This document shows positions 26,575-36,465 of a stretch of 64,000 nucleotides of DNA, piece after piece. How positions within the stretch are numbered: the stretch's first letter is position 1; each line of letters starts with the position of its first letter. Under the pieces are notes generated by a model. The model had not been told where the DNA came from. It ran no database searches and saw only the letters and a list, made by a program, of their open reading frames with translations. This DNA comes from JANQGG01 sp964642175 (GTDB lineage Bacteria; Bacteroidota; Chlorobiia; Chlorobiales; Chloroherpetonaceae): positions 744,001-808,000 of the forward strand of contig CAZXOK010000001.1 of NCBI GenBank assembly GCA_964642175.1, written 5' to 3'. Both the position numbers and the translations under genes were made by a program.

Positions 26575-28005
26575 ATGTCTGCTAAATCAAACCCAAACAC
26601 TCAATCTTCAGACTTTGATATTGCTGTAATAGGCTCAGGTCCCGGGGGTTACGAATGCGCCATTCGTGCATCTCAATTGGGGTTTAATACCCTTATAGTG
26701 GAAAAAGAACCTAGCCTGGGTGGCGTTTGTCTGAACTGGGGATGTATCCCTACAAAATCGCTCTTGAAGAATGCCGAAGTTGTGGAAACATTGCAAAAAG
26801 CCGAGGAGTATGGTATTAAGCTGGAGAGCTTTGAGATTGATTTTACCAAAGTGATCCGCAGAAGCCGCAAAGTTGCGACCAAAATGGCCAAGGGTGTTGA
26901 ATTTTTGATGAAAAAAAACAAGATCACTGTTAAGAAAGGTTTTGGAAAACTCGTCTCCAACCAGGAAATAGAAATTATTGGTGAAAAAGAAGATTCTAAA
27001 GAAGTCATTCGTGCCAGTCATATCATTCTGGCAACCGGGACTAAGGCCAGAAGTTTTCCCGGCATCAATGTTGACCGCAAGCGGGTGATTACCAGTTACG
27101 AGGCCATGATTCTGAATGAAAAACCAAGTTCTATCACAATTATTGGAGCGGGTGCTATTGGTGTTGAATTTGCCTATTTCTTTAATGCCATGGGCTCATC
27201 GGTGAACTTGCTGGAGCTGATGCCCCAGATTCTTCCGAATGAAGATTCAGAAGTGGCCGAAGTATTAACAAAAGAATTCAAAAAGAAAGGAATAAATATC
27301 TTAACCGAAGCTAAAGTTGAAAAGACCGAAGTGAATGGCGACACGGTTAAAACAACACTGACAACCAAAGATGGAAAACCCCAGGTCCTTGAGTCGGACT
27401 ATGTTTTGGTGGCTATCGGCTTAACAGGTAATGTTGAAGATATTGGCCTTGAGAAAGTTGGTGTAAAAACAACCAAAGGTTTTATAGATACAGACAACTT
27501 TGGTCGGACCAACATAGACTCAGTTTATGCTATCGGCGATGTAGCCGGTGGGATGCTGCTGGCCCATAAGGCCTCGGTCGAAGGTATTTTGTGTGTTGAG
27601 TCCATAGCCGGATTAAATCCGGAACCCATTGATAACAGCAGCATACCGGCTTGCACCTATTGCCAGCCTTCGGTAGCACACCTCGGACTGACCGAGCAGG
27701 AGTGCAAAGACCAGGGCTATGAGATAAAAATTGGTAAATTTCCATTTATGGCTTCCGGTAAAGCCACAGCTGCCGGTGCGAACCAGGGTTTTGTGAAATT
27801 GATCTTTGATAAAAATATCGGGGAATTGCTGGGCGCTCATATTATTGGCCACGATGCAACGGAACTCATTGCCGAGCTTGGCCTGGCCAAAAAGATGGAA
27901 GCAACATCAGAATGGATACATCGAACAATTCATGCGCATCCAACTCTTTCTGAGGCTGTTAAAGAGGCCGCGGCTGCTTCCGACGGGCATGCCATTAACA
28001 TGTAA
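26575..28005 (+). CDS. lpdA: Dihydrolipoamide dehydrogenase (E3)
   Basis: Flavoprotein that reoxidises dihydrolipoamide of 2-oxoacid dehydrogenase complexes or the glycine cleavage system with NAD+. The FAD motif is VIGSGPGGYECAIRA. The redox-active disulfide is C52/C57 in GGVCLNWGCIPTK. The NAD fold is IIGAGAIGVEFAYFF. The C-terminal His-Glu pair is in HAHPTLSEAVKEAA. Its 476 residues are normal. No E1 or E2 gene is adjacent, so one E3 probably serves several complexes. The ATP-grasp gene follows after 53 bases on the same strand. Confidence 0.95.
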   Translation: MSAKSNPNTQSSDFDIAVIGSGPGGYECAIRASQLGFNTLIVEKEPSLGGVCLNWGCIPTKSLLKNAEVVETLQKAEEYGIKLESFEIDFTKVIRRSRKVATKMAKGVEFLMKKNKITVKKGFGKLVSNQEIEIIGEKEDSKEVIRASHIILATGTKARSFPGINVDRKRVITSYEAMILNEKPSSITIIGAGAIGVEFAYFFNAMGSSVNLLELMPQILPNEDSEVAEVLTKEFKKKGINILTEAKVEKTEVNGDTVKTTLTTKDGKPQVLESDYVLVAIGLTGNVEDIGLEKVGVKTTKGFIDTDNFGRTNIDSVYAIGDVAGGMLLAHKASVEGILCVESIAGLNPEPIDNSSIPACTYCQPSVAHLGLTEQECKDQGYEIKIGKFPFMASGKATAAGANQGFVKLIFDKNIGELLGAHIIGHDATELIAELGLAKKMEATSEWIHRTIHAHPTLSEAVKEAAAASDGHAINM

Positions 28006-28058
28006 GGCTTCAATAAGATTAAAAACAGCTTGTTGTTTATTAAAAATCCTAATTATCC

Positions 28059-29033
28059 ATGCAAAAGAAATCAACTAAAAAGCAACCCAACTATTCGGAG
28101 AACCCGGTAAAAATCGGAATTGTAAGAGGTGAAGAAGATCTGTTTCCTGAGCGGTTAATAACGGTCATAAATGAACAGGTCAGATCAGAGCAACGTGATA
28201 TCTATGCCGATTATGTTATGATTGGTGGCACTGATACAGATCAATGTTATGATTACGCCGTTATTTTGGATCGTATTTCTCATAAATTGCCCTTTTTAAG
28301 GACCATCCTGAAAAATGCGGCTTTAAACGGAACCCATATCATCAATAACCCATTTAATGATGGGTTTTATAACCCGTTTTTCTGTTTGTCTTTAGCAAAG
28401 AATCTGGGATTAAATATTCCCAAAACTATGGTTCTGCCTTCACGCATGCATCCCGAAGGCACCTCATCCAAAACCATGAGAAATATCATTTTTCCACTGG
28501 ATTGGAAAAGCTATTTCAAAGCCATTGGTTTTCCATGTTGGCTTAAACCGGCATTGAATAAAAAATACTCGGATAATGAATATCTGGAAAATGCCACTGC
28601 CTTTTTTGAAACGTATGATAAAAGCGGCAATGTAGCCTTTATGATGCAGCAGGATCTTGATACAGAGCTGTTTTTTCAGGCTTACTATGTTTCCGGGTCG
28701 GATGTTCTGATTGTACCAAAAATGCCGGGCATTCAGGAAAAACTCAAAACCAAACACAAAGAAGCCATTTCAAATGCTACTAAAAAGTTGTGCCAGGCGT
28801 TAGGATTTGAAATCAATAAGGTTGATTTTGCCATTCATAAGGATAATCTTTATGTTATGGATGCTTTGAATCCGGTTCCGGTTATTGAAACATCGAATAT
28901 GAATGATGAGCAGTTTGAAGCCTATGTAGCTTCAGTTGCATCATTATTATTAAAACGCATTGATTCTCAGGAGAACGCACAAACATTCGGGAAAGTGGTT
29001 CAGAATCCAAATGATTTGATATCTGTGAGTTGA
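28059..29033 (+). CDS. RimK-type ATP-grasp protein of unknown substrate
   Basis: 324 residues. The N-terminal part has IVRGEEDLFPERLI and NAALNGTHIINNPFNDG. The middle gives the ATP-grasp Lys-containing strand (FPCWLKPALNKK). The C-terminal part has VDFAIHKDNLYVMDALNPVPV, where the usual E-I-N-P metal site is D-A-L-N-P. ATP-grasp enzymes ligate a carboxylate to an amine or thiol through an acyl phosphate; the acceptor cannot be told from sequence. It lies between lpdA (53 bases) and propionyl-CoA synthase (221 bases), possibly cotranscribed with lpdA. A perfect hairpin follows the stop. Confidence 0.75.
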   Translation: MQKKSTKKQPNYSENPVKIGIVRGEEDLFPERLITVINEQVRSEQRDIYADYVMIGGTDTDQCYDYAVILDRISHKLPFLRTILKNAALNGTHIINNPFNDGFYNPFFCLSLAKNLGLNIPKTMVLPSRMHPEGTSSKTMRNIIFPLDWKSYFKAIGFPCWLKPALNKKYSDNEYLENATAFFETYDKSGNVAFMMQQDLDTELFFQAYYVSGSDVLIVPKMPGIQEKLKTKHKEAISNATKKLCQALGFEINKVDFAIHKDNLYVMDALNPVPVIETSNMNDEQFEAYVASVASLLLKRIDSQENAQTFGKVVQNPNDLISVS

Positions 29034-29046
29034 ATGATGTTTTTCA

Positions 29047-29073
29047 GTAACGTGCTTTAGAATAGCACGTTAC
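29047..29073 (+). terminator. Perfect hairpin after the ATP-grasp gene
   Basis: GTAACGTGCT (29047-29056) and AGCACGTTAC (29064-29073) form a 10-bp stem with a 7-base loop, 13 bases after the stop. No T-run follows, so it may be an atypical terminator or a processed 3' end. Confidence 0.45.
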
Positions 29074-29254
29074 CGGAAAATAGACTGGTTTTAGAATGCC
29101 ACTTATTACCCCCCATAATATCATTGTTAGTCAGTAACCGCAACATTTAGTGCCATTTTATTCATCGAAACACAAATGGGTTTCGAAAGTAAGGGATAAT
29201 CGAATGGCAAATGAATAATTCTACAATAATTGTTAGGACAAACATTTCAACATC

Positions 29255-32200
29255 ATGATAAACAATCCCATAAGCACAAAAAAGGATTATGAGCATTTCA
29301 GGGATTTATGTAGAGCAGATTTAGAAGGATTTCATGCACAAATAGCCAAACGCGAAATACATTGGTATCATCCGGAAAGCGATGCCTGGATAACATACTC
29401 CGATCAGGACAGGGCCTGGATCGGTTATGAGGCCTCAACCGGAAACCGCCACCAAACAGACAAAACGGATGATTTTACACCCTGGCAGAAAGGTCTTGTA
29501 GAAACCGATGCGCCTTATTACAGATGGTTTCAGGGCGCCTATACAAATGCCTGTTTTAACGAAGTCGACAGGCATGTTCTTGAAGGATATGGACATGAAA
29601 TAGCCTTTTTCTATGAAGGTGACAGATGGGATGTTACCAAAAATCAGGGCCGGGGCGGGCCGGTAACTGCCAAAAAAATCTCTCGCAAAAAGCTCTTGTT
29701 TGAAGCAGCCAAATGCGCATTGGTTCTTGAGAACGTAGGTTTAAAAAAAGGCGACAGGGTATGTCTGAACATGCCCAATATTCCCGAGCATATCTACTTT
29801 ATTGAGGCCTGTAAAAGAAAAGGCATCATTTATACCTCTGTATTGGCCGGTCACTCCAGCAAGTTGCTCTCCGATCTGCTTCAGAACACAGGCGCCAAGG
29901 TACTCATTACTGCCGATGGCATGTATCGCAATGCCCAGTTGGTTGGCCTTAAGGATAATTTTACCGATGTGGCACTTGATCAATACATTTCTTTCGATAT
30001 GGCCCTGGAGCTAATTCAGGAGAAGATGTGCGGGCGCGATGTGGATGAAGAGACCTGTGAAAATATTGTTGCGAATGTTCGTAACCGTTTGGGCAACGAG
30101 ATTACGCTGGACCGGGCCGAAATTATGAGTTGTATTGGACAGGCTTTAGGACAGGTAGATACGTTAAATATCAAGCAAAAAGCACATCTGCGTACAGAAC
30201 TAGCCAAAGTATTATTGAAATCGCCTAAGCGGGTTGAAACAGTGCTGATCGTGCAGCATACCGGTCAGGCTATAACTGTTCATCCGGATCGAGATAAATG
30301 GGCCTCCGATCTTATGCGCCAGGCCGAAGATCAACTGTATCTTAATGCAAGTGATATTGGCATTGAGATCAAATCCGAGTTTGAGTTGTTTGAGCGGGAT
30401 GATGAAACATTCATCAGGGTGATCTACCAAAGTTCGAGGTGCACCCCGGTTGAATCGGAGTTTCCTTTGTTTATAAGTTATACTTCCGGTTCTACAGGAA
30501 AACCCAAAGGCCTGGTACATGTGCATGGTGGCTATACTGTTGGTGTGGCATTCAGCCTGAGAATCGGTTTTGATGCGGTTCCCGGGCAGGATACCATTTA
30601 TGTTTTAGCTGAGCTGGGTTGGATTGCCGGCCAAACCTATTTGGTAAGCGCAGCGTTTTTAACGCGGGTAACAGCCGTCATGAGCGAAGGCTCACCCCTG
30701 TTTCCAAGTGCCGGCCGCTTTGCAAATATCCTTGAGCGTTATAAGGTAACCATTTTTAAAGCTACGGTTACCTGCATGAAGGCTATCATGTCCAATCCCC
30801 AGAATATTGAGGAAATTAAGGCCTATGACCTGAAGCGCCTGAAACTGGCTACCTTATTTGCAGAACCTTGCAGTCCGGATATTCTGGAGTTTGGGGCCAG
30901 GCATTTCACAAAGCGATTTACGAATTCGTACTGGTCGACTGAGCATGGCGCGCTAACCTGGACATTTTTTTTAGATAACTCAGAATTGCCATCCAAACCT
31001 AACGCCCATAATTATCCGTTTCCCTGGATTTTTGGCGATGTATGGGTAAAGCTTAATCATCATTCAGAGCCGGGTGCTTTTCGTGAAGCGAATTGTGATG
31101 AGAAAGGTGAAGTGGTCATCACCAGGCCTTTTCCATATATGGCCAGGACACTTTGGGGCGATCAGGACAACTTTTTGGAAAAGTTTGAACAAGGCCGGTG
31201 GCGTGGCGATTTCGATCGATACAAAAACCAGTACTGGACATTCTGGGCAAAAGATCAAAACCCGTTTATAGCATTCACACAAGGCGATTTTGCCGTTAAG
31301 CACCGCGATGGGTCTTATACTTTTCATGGGCGCTCGGATGAAGTGATCAATGTTTCCGGCCAGCGAATCGGAACCGAAGAAATTGAAAGTGTTTTGCTCA
31401 AGGACAAGATCCAGCACCCCAAATCACCGATTGAAAATGTGATTGTTGTGGGCGTGCCTCACAAAGAAAAAGGGCTTGCTCCAATTGCTTTCATTCAAAC
31501 CCGAACAGAACTCACCAGCGAAGATACTTTGCGGTTAAATGCCCTGGTGTTAAAAGAAAAAGGCGAAAACAGCATCCCATTACACTATATCGCTGTAAAG
31601 GATATCCCCATTACGCACAATGGAAAATATGTGCGTCGGGTGTTGAAAAATATCATAAATGTTGAGGCACTGGGCGATATTTCCGCTATTGCAAATCCCG
31701 GGTCTTTGGATGAGATCCGTAAAAGGGTAGACCAATGGCAACAAAAGCAGGTTCTTGAGGATTCTCAAACCATGTTTGAAAACTATACCTATTTCCGCAT
31801 TCAATATTTCCCTGTGGTTAAAAAACAGCATCTTGCAATTATAACCATAACCAATCCGCCTGTTAATGCCCTAAACGAAAGAGGGTTGGATGAACTAAAC
31901 TCTTTAACAGACCGGTTAATGCGCCGTGAAGATGTTAAAGCCATCATCTTTACCGGCGACGGGACCAATGCCTTCATTGCCGGGGCCGATATTAAAGAGC
32001 TTCTAGGCGATATTCATACAGTTGAAGATGCACTAACCCTGGCCAATAATGCACATCTGGCTTTTACAAAACTCGAATGCATGAACAAACCGGTTATTGC
32101 TGCAATAAATGGCGTAGCGCTTGGCGGAGGTAATGAGTTTGCCCTGGCCTGCCATTACAGAATTTGCAGCAGGAATGCCCGGTTTGCACAACCTGAAATC

Positions 32201-34666
32201 TTTTTGAATCTGATACCCGGTTATGGTGCAACCCAGCGCCTGCCCAGAATTATTGAACGCAAATGGAAACGCGGGGAGGCTATAAAAAAATCACTCGAAA
32301 TGATGCTTAGCGGCCGACAATACACCAGCCAGGAAGCCCTGGAAATGGGTTTGGTTGATGAGATCGCTGAGAATGATGCCTTAAGCGCAGCCGTTCAATT
32401 GGCTAAACGATTTATACACGATAACAAGCAATCGCCGGAATTAAATGAGGCGTTTGAATACCGGCAAAAAGTTCTTTCACAATGGATGAGCATCAGTTCG
32501 TTTCCCGATGATGTGGTATCAGATCCTGATATACACCGGATAATTAACCAGTTAAAGCAATGGGGAAAAGCCGAGACCATTAAAAAAATTATTGAAGGTG
32601 TTAAAGTAGGCTATGAAAAAGGTTACACCAAAGGGTTAGGTTCAGACGCAGAATTATTTGCTAAAGCAGTTGTGTCTGAAAAGGAAGGTAAGATCGGCCT
32701 GAGGCAGTTTTTAAGCCGAAAGAGTTTTCCTGTGGTTACATCCGACCAGTTTATACTAAGCCAGAAGCAGGAAAAGGAGCTGATAAAAAAACGAAAATTG
32801 CTTGAGATTGGTGCACCATTTTTTCCGGGAATCACCAAAAGACCAACGCATCAATATGCTTACGCTATCTTAAGAAATCCTGAAACCGGATTCCCTTTAC
32901 ATGGCGACCCGATTCAGGCAGAAAAAAAGATCGTCGTCCCCATCAAAAAACCCGGACCCAACGAAGTCCTTTTGTACATGCTCACCAGTGAGATCAATTT
33001 TAATGATATCTGGGCTGTAACCGGCATACCGGTTTCGCATTTTGCGCGATCTGACAAAGAATATTACGTGACAGGTAATGGCGGCCTTGGATTCGTTATT
33101 GAAACCGGCTCTGAAGTGATGCTTGAAGGCCGGTTAAAAGTTGGCGATCTGGTTGTTTTGTACTCCGGTCAAAGCGACTTGCTTTCACAGAAAGCCGGTC
33201 AGGATCCTATGTTTTGTAATTTTAAAGTTCAGGGTTATGAAACTCCCGACGGCTCTCATCAGCAGTTTGTTTTAGCCCAGGCACCGCAGTGTTTTAAGAA
33301 ACCCGTGGATTTAAGCCTTGAAAAAGCCGGTAGCTATGTGCAGAATATGGGCACCATTTACCGGGCCTTATTTTCAACCCTTCAGATTAAAGAAGGCAAA
33401 AGTATTTTCATTGAGGGTGCAGCAACAGGTTCCGGGCTCGAGGCATTAAAGATTGCGGTCAATCATAAAATGAAGACTTATGGCTTGGTTTCCAATGAGC
33501 AACGGGCAGGGTTTATCAAGCAATGTGGTGCCAAAGGATATATTAACCGTAAATCGGAAGCATGGAAAGATGCATTTTGTAAGGTTCCTGAAGATCCCTC
33601 GCAATGGAAGGCATGGGATAAGGCCGGTGAGGCGATCATAGAGGCCTTTAAGGCTCAGAATAAGGGAAAACTTGCCGATTATGTGGTTTCACATGCCGGT
33701 GAAAAGAGTTTTCCAAGAACCTTTCAACTGTTGGCCAATGGTGGCACGTTAACGTTTTTCGGGGCTTCCAGCGGGTATCACTTCACATTTTTAGGCAAAC
33801 AAGGCGCTTCGGATCCGCATAAAATGCTGGAATCTGTTCAGTTAAAACCCAATATGTCGGCCTTGACCTATTACGGTCTGAACACCGATGATACCGGTCT
33901 GGTAGATACCGCAGGCCTGGAAATTATCGAAACGCTCATTGAACGCGGTTTTCGGCTCGTGGTTGCCTGCTACACCAAGCTGCAACAGGAGTTCTTACAA
34001 TCGTTAGGGTTTGGAGATTCCTTAAAACAAGTTATCAGCATAGAAGAGCTCATAACAAGGTCTAAGGGAGAGTTTATCTGGCCGGAGCGATTGGATGCCT
34101 ATCCGAATCCGTTTGAACAACTCGATACATTTAAACAGGCCGTACAGAAATTCAACGAGAAAATCTTTAAACCTTTTGCCACTTATGTGGGCAGAAGCTT
34201 TAAGACCTCCGATAATCCCAGGGGATATCCGGATATTGTGTTCGAAAGAGCCGGGCACGATAAGCTTTCGGTAAGCTGCGCAGTGGTGAAGCCTTTCACC
34301 GGAAAAGTCCTGTTCTCCGAGAACATGGCTGGTCGGCGATATAGTTTCTATGCCCCGCAGGTCTGGATGAGGCAACGAAAAATATTTATGCCAACGGCTA
34401 AGATTTTTGGCACCCACATGAGCAATGCATCCGAAGTAATGCAACTCAACGAAATGATTGAAGCTCACAGCATAGAGGTTTCAGATCCACTGGCTATCGA
34501 CTTTAACAACCTTCCCAATGCCCATCAGGAAATGTGGGAAAATAAGCATCAGGCCAGTGTCTATGTATGCAATCATGCTATTCCGAAAATGGGATTAAAA
34601 ACAAAGGAGGAGTTGTTTTTGGCCTGGGGACACAATCACAGTCAGAAACTCAATTCAAAAAACTAA
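29255..34666 (+). CDS. pcs: Propionyl-CoA synthase, trifunctional fusion (acyl-CoA synthetase, enoyl-CoA hydratase, enoyl-CoA reductase)
   Basis: 1803 residues, close to the roughly 1820 of Chloroflexus Pcs. Residues 1 to about 830 are an acetyl-CoA-synthetase-like adenylating domain: YTSGSTGKPKG from residue 409, GRSDEVINVSGQRIG, and THNGKYVRR with the C-terminal catalytic Lys. Residues about 870-1130 are enoyl-CoA hydratase: FIAGADIKEL near 907, GVALGGGNEFALACH near 953 and PEIFLNLIPGYGATQRLPR, keeping both catalytic Glu positions. Residues about 1200-1640 are a medium-chain reductase with the NADPH loop EGAATGSGLEAL near 1388. Together they turn 3-hydroxypropionate, CoA, ATP and NADPH into propionyl-CoA, as in the 3-hydroxypropionate bicycle. 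Malonyl-CoA reductase and carboxylases are not in the window. Confidence 0.93.
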   Translation: MINNPISTKKDYEHFRDLCRADLEGFHAQIAKREIHWYHPESDAWITYSDQDRAWIGYEASTGNRHQTDKTDDFTPWQKGLVETDAPYYRWFQGAYTNACFNEVDRHVLEGYGHEIAFFYEGDRWDVTKNQGRGGPVTAKKISRKKLLFEAAKCALVLENVGLKKGDRVCLNMPNIPEHIYFIEACKRKGIIYTSVLAGHSSKLLSDLLQNTGAKVLITADGMYRNAQLVGLKDNFTDVALDQYISFDMALELIQEKMCGRDVDEETCENIVANVRNRLGNEITLDRAEIMSCIGQALGQVDTLNIKQKAHLRTELAKVLLKSPKRVETVLIVQHTGQAITVHPDRDKWASDLMRQAEDQLYLNASDIGIEIKSEFELFERDDETFIRVIYQSSRCTPVESEFPLFISYTSGSTGKPKGLVHVHGGYTVGVAFSLRIGFDAVPGQDTIYVLAELGWIAGQTYLVSAAFLTRVTAVMSEGSPLFPSAGRFANILERYKVTIFKATVTCMKAIMSNPQNIEEIKAYDLKRLKLATLFAEPCSPDILEFGARHFTKRFTNSYWSTEHGALTWTFFLDNSELPSKPNAHNYPFPWIFGDVWVKLNHHSEPGAFREANCDEKGEVVITRPFPYMARTLWGDQDNFLEKFEQGRWRGDFDRYKNQYWTFWAKDQNPFIAFTQGDFAVKHRDGSYTFHGRSDEVINVSGQRIGTEEIESVLLKDKIQHPKSPIENVIVVGVPHKEKGLAPIAFIQTRTELTSEDTLRLNALVLKEKGENSIPLHYIAVKDIPITHNGKYVRRVLKNIINVEALGDISAIANPGSLDEIRKRVDQWQQKQVLEDSQTMFENYTYFRIQYFPVVKKQHLAIITITNPPVNALNERGLDELNSLTDRLMRREDVKAIIFTGDGTNAFIAGADIKELLGDIHTVEDALTLANNAHLAFTKLECMNKPVIAAINGVALGGGNEFALACHYRICSRNARFAQPEIFLNLIPGYGATQRLPRIIERKWKRGEAIKKSLEMMLSGRQYTSQEALEMGLVDEIAENDALSAAVQLAKRFIHDNKQSPELNEAFEYRQKVLSQWMSISSFPDDVVSDPDIHRIINQLKQWGKAETIKKIIEGVKVGYEKGYTKGLGSDAELFAKAVVSEKEGKIGLRQFLSRKSFPVVTSDQFILSQKQEKELIKKRKLLEIGAPFFPGITKRPTHQYAYAILRNPETGFPLHGDPIQAEKKIVVPIKKPGPNEVLLYMLTSEINFNDIWAVTGIPVSHFARSDKEYYVTGNGGLGFVIETGSEVMLEGRLKVGDLVVLYSGQSDLLSQKAGQDPMFCNFKVQGYETPDGSHQQFVLAQAPQCFKKPVDLSLEKAGSYVQNMGTIYRALFSTLQIKEGKSIFIEGAATGSGLEALKIAVNHKMKTYGLVSNEQRAGFIKQCGAKGYINRKSEAWKDAFCKVPEDPSQWKAWDKAGEAIIEAFKAQNKGKLADYVVSHAGEKSFPRTFQLLANGGTLTFFGASSGYHFTFLGKQGASDPHKMLESVQLKPNMSALTYYGLNTDDTGLVDTAGLEIIETLIERGFRLVVACYTKLQQEFLQSLGFGDSLKQVISIEELITRSKGEFIWPERLDAYPNPFEQLDTFKQAVQKFNEKIFKPFATYVGRSFKTSDNPRGYPDIVFERAGHDKLSVSCAVVKPFTGKVLFSENMAGRRYSFYAPQVWMRQRKIFMPTAKIFGTHMSNASEVMQLNEMIEAHSIEVSDPLAIDFNNLPNAHQEMWENKHQASVYVCNHAIPKMGLKTKEELFLAWGHNHSQKLNSKN

Positions 34667-34672
34667 CTGTTT

Positions 34673-35341
34673 TTAAATGTAACCCAGTTGCTTTAATCGT
34701 TCTTCGCTCAGACCGCTTTTGTTGGGTTGCTGTTTGTCGGCTGAAGTATGAGGCCATTGCCGTTGCTTAGCAATATATTTACCGATTAAATCAAATTCCA
34801 GGTTTACCTCATCACCGGCATGTTTTTCCACCAGCGTAGTGTTTTCGAATGTATAGGGGATAATGGCAACTTTAAAGCTGTGTTCATAAACCTCGGCAAC
34901 GGTTAAACTGATACCATCGATGGCTATAGAACCAACCGGGACGATATATGGCTGAAATTCATCCGGAAAACCGATCTTAAATTCCCACCCTGTGGTTTGC
35001 TTTTGAAGTGAATCTATCCGGCCAACGGTATCAACATGACCCTGTACCAGGTGTCCACCCAGGCGATCGGATAATTGAAGCGCGCGCTCGAGGTTAACTT
35101 TTTGACCCACTTTCAAACGCCCCAACGTGGTTTTTTTAAGAGTTTCTTCAACCGTATCCACTTCAAAATAATAGGGAGAGCATTGCACCACGGTTTGGCA
35201 GGCACCATTGATGGCAATACTTTCATCTATGGATAGCTCTTTAAACTCAGCCTGGTGGGTTTGCACACCTACGCGCAAGCCTTTGCCCTGTGGTTTCAGG
35301 CTTTGTATGGTTCCAATTTCCTTTATAAGTCCGGTAAACAT
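34673..35341 (-). CDS. ribE: Riboflavin synthase, alpha chain
   Basis: 222 residues with two lumazine-binding barrels. The first starts MFTGLIKEIGTI and contains SIAINGACQTVVQ. The second holds GHVDTVGRIDSL and SIAIDGISLTVAEV. The enzyme dismutates two 6,7-dimethyl-8-ribityllumazine molecules to riboflavin. It is the last gene of a minus-strand unit, 10 bases after ribD. The lumazine synthase and GTP cyclohydrolase genes are not in the window. A short tail (about 20 residues) extends past the usual end. Confidence 0.95.
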   Translation of the reverse strand: MFTGLIKEIGTIQSLKPQGKGLRVGVQTHQAEFKELSIDESIAINGACQTVVQCSPYYFEVDTVEETLKKTTLGRLKVGQKVNLERALQLSDRLGGHLVQGHVDTVGRIDSLQKQTTGWEFKIGFPDEFQPYIVPVGSIAIDGISLTVAEVYEHSFKVAIIPYTFENTTLVEKHAGDEVNLEFDLIGKYIAKQRQWPHTSADKQQPNKSGLSEERLKQLGYI

Positions 35342-35351
35342 AACGTTTTAA

Positions 35352-36452
35352 TCAAGTATGTAAAAAATGACCTTCAACGTAAATATCGGGCCCGAATCGT
35401 TCAACACTCTCAAAATTCAGCATGGGTGCCTCCGACGGGGAAGCCAGTTGCAACGAGCGTATAACCGAAATACTGTCGCTGCCCAGAAATTTCGGGGTGA
35501 TAAACACACTGAATTTATCACATAACTGATGCTGCATAAGACCAGAAATTAACTGGCTGCCACCTTCAACCAATACCGATGTAATATTTTCCTGGTATAA
35601 AATGCGCAGGACTTCATTCAAATTCAATCCGTCTTTTTCATCTTTACAAAAAAAGAGCCGAAGGTTAGGTTTGTTGTATGCGTTAAGCTTTTCATGATCC
35701 TTATTATGACTGGATGTAAAAAGAAAAGTCGGAGCATCCTGGTTAAATAAATTAAAATCTAATGGGACCTCGAGCTGGCGATCCAGCAAAATGCGCACAG
35801 GATGGCGGCCTTTAACATGGCGAACCGTGAGCATCGGGTTATCGCGCAGGGCAGTGTGGGTACCAATCATGATCCCGCAATGCCAGCTTCTGAGAGTATG
35901 GGTATATGTTCTGGATTCCAGTCCTGACAGCCATTTCGAGACCTGGTTTCCGGTAGCAATGCAACCATCCAGCGACTGGGCATATTTTATGGTAATAAAC
36001 GGACGCTGTTTTTGATGGCTTGTTAAAAAATGCTCATTGAGCTTGAAACAGGCCTCCTCCGATATCCCGCTGATCACCGCTATGCCGGCTGCTTCGAGTT
36101 TTTCTATCCCTTTGCCAGCCACCTCTTTAAACGGATCAACTGAGCCAATTACCACGCGTTTAATACCTGATTTGATGATCAAATCGGCACATGGCGGGGT
36201 TTTACCATAATGCGAGCAGGGCTCCAGGTTAACATAAAGGGTGGAGTCGGGCAGCAATTCCTTCTCCGAAACAGCATGTATGGCATTCACTTCGGCATGA
36301 GCCTTACCATAAGCTTCGTGGTAACCCTGGCCAATAATTATATCCTCACACACAATTACACATCCAACCATTGGATTGGGATGTACATAACCGATCCCTT
36401 GTTTGGCAAGGGAAAGACAAAGGTTCATGTAATGCTCGTGAATGTGTTTCAA
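35352..36452 (-). CDS. ribD: Bifunctional riboflavin deaminase/reductase RibD
   Basis: The N-terminal zinc deaminase domain has HPNPMVGCVIV, HAEVNAIHAV and EPCSHYGKTPPCADL. The C-terminal reductase domain has RPFITIKYAQSLDGCIA and VLVEGGSQLISGLM. It carries out the second and third steps of riboflavin synthesis from the GTP-derived pyrimidine. It has 366 residues, as is usual. The frame as given starts with TTG at 36452; an ATG at 36428 is the alternative, and neither has a clear ribosome-binding site. It sits 13 bases after the unknown 316-aa gene and 10 before ribE. No FMN riboswitch was found upstream of the operon. Confidence 0.95.
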   Translation of the reverse strand: MKHIHEHYMNLCLSLAKQGIGYVHPNPMVGCVIVCEDIIIGQGYHEAYGKAHAEVNAIHAVSEKELLPDSTLYVNLEPCSHYGKTPPCADLIIKSGIKRVVIGSVDPFKEVAGKGIEKLEAAGIAVISGISEEACFKLNEHFLTSHQKQRPFITIKYAQSLDGCIATGNQVSKWLSGLESRTYTHTLRSWHCGIMIGTHTALRDNPMLTVRHVKGRHPVRILLDRQLEVPLDFNLFNQDAPTFLFTSSHNKDHEKLNAYNKPNLRLFFCKDEKDGLNLNEVLRILYQENITSVLVEGGSQLISGLMQHQLCDKFSVFITPKFLGSDSISVIRSLQLASPSEAPMLNFESVERFGPDIYVEGHFLHT

Positions 36453-36465
36453 TTATAAAGAAATC

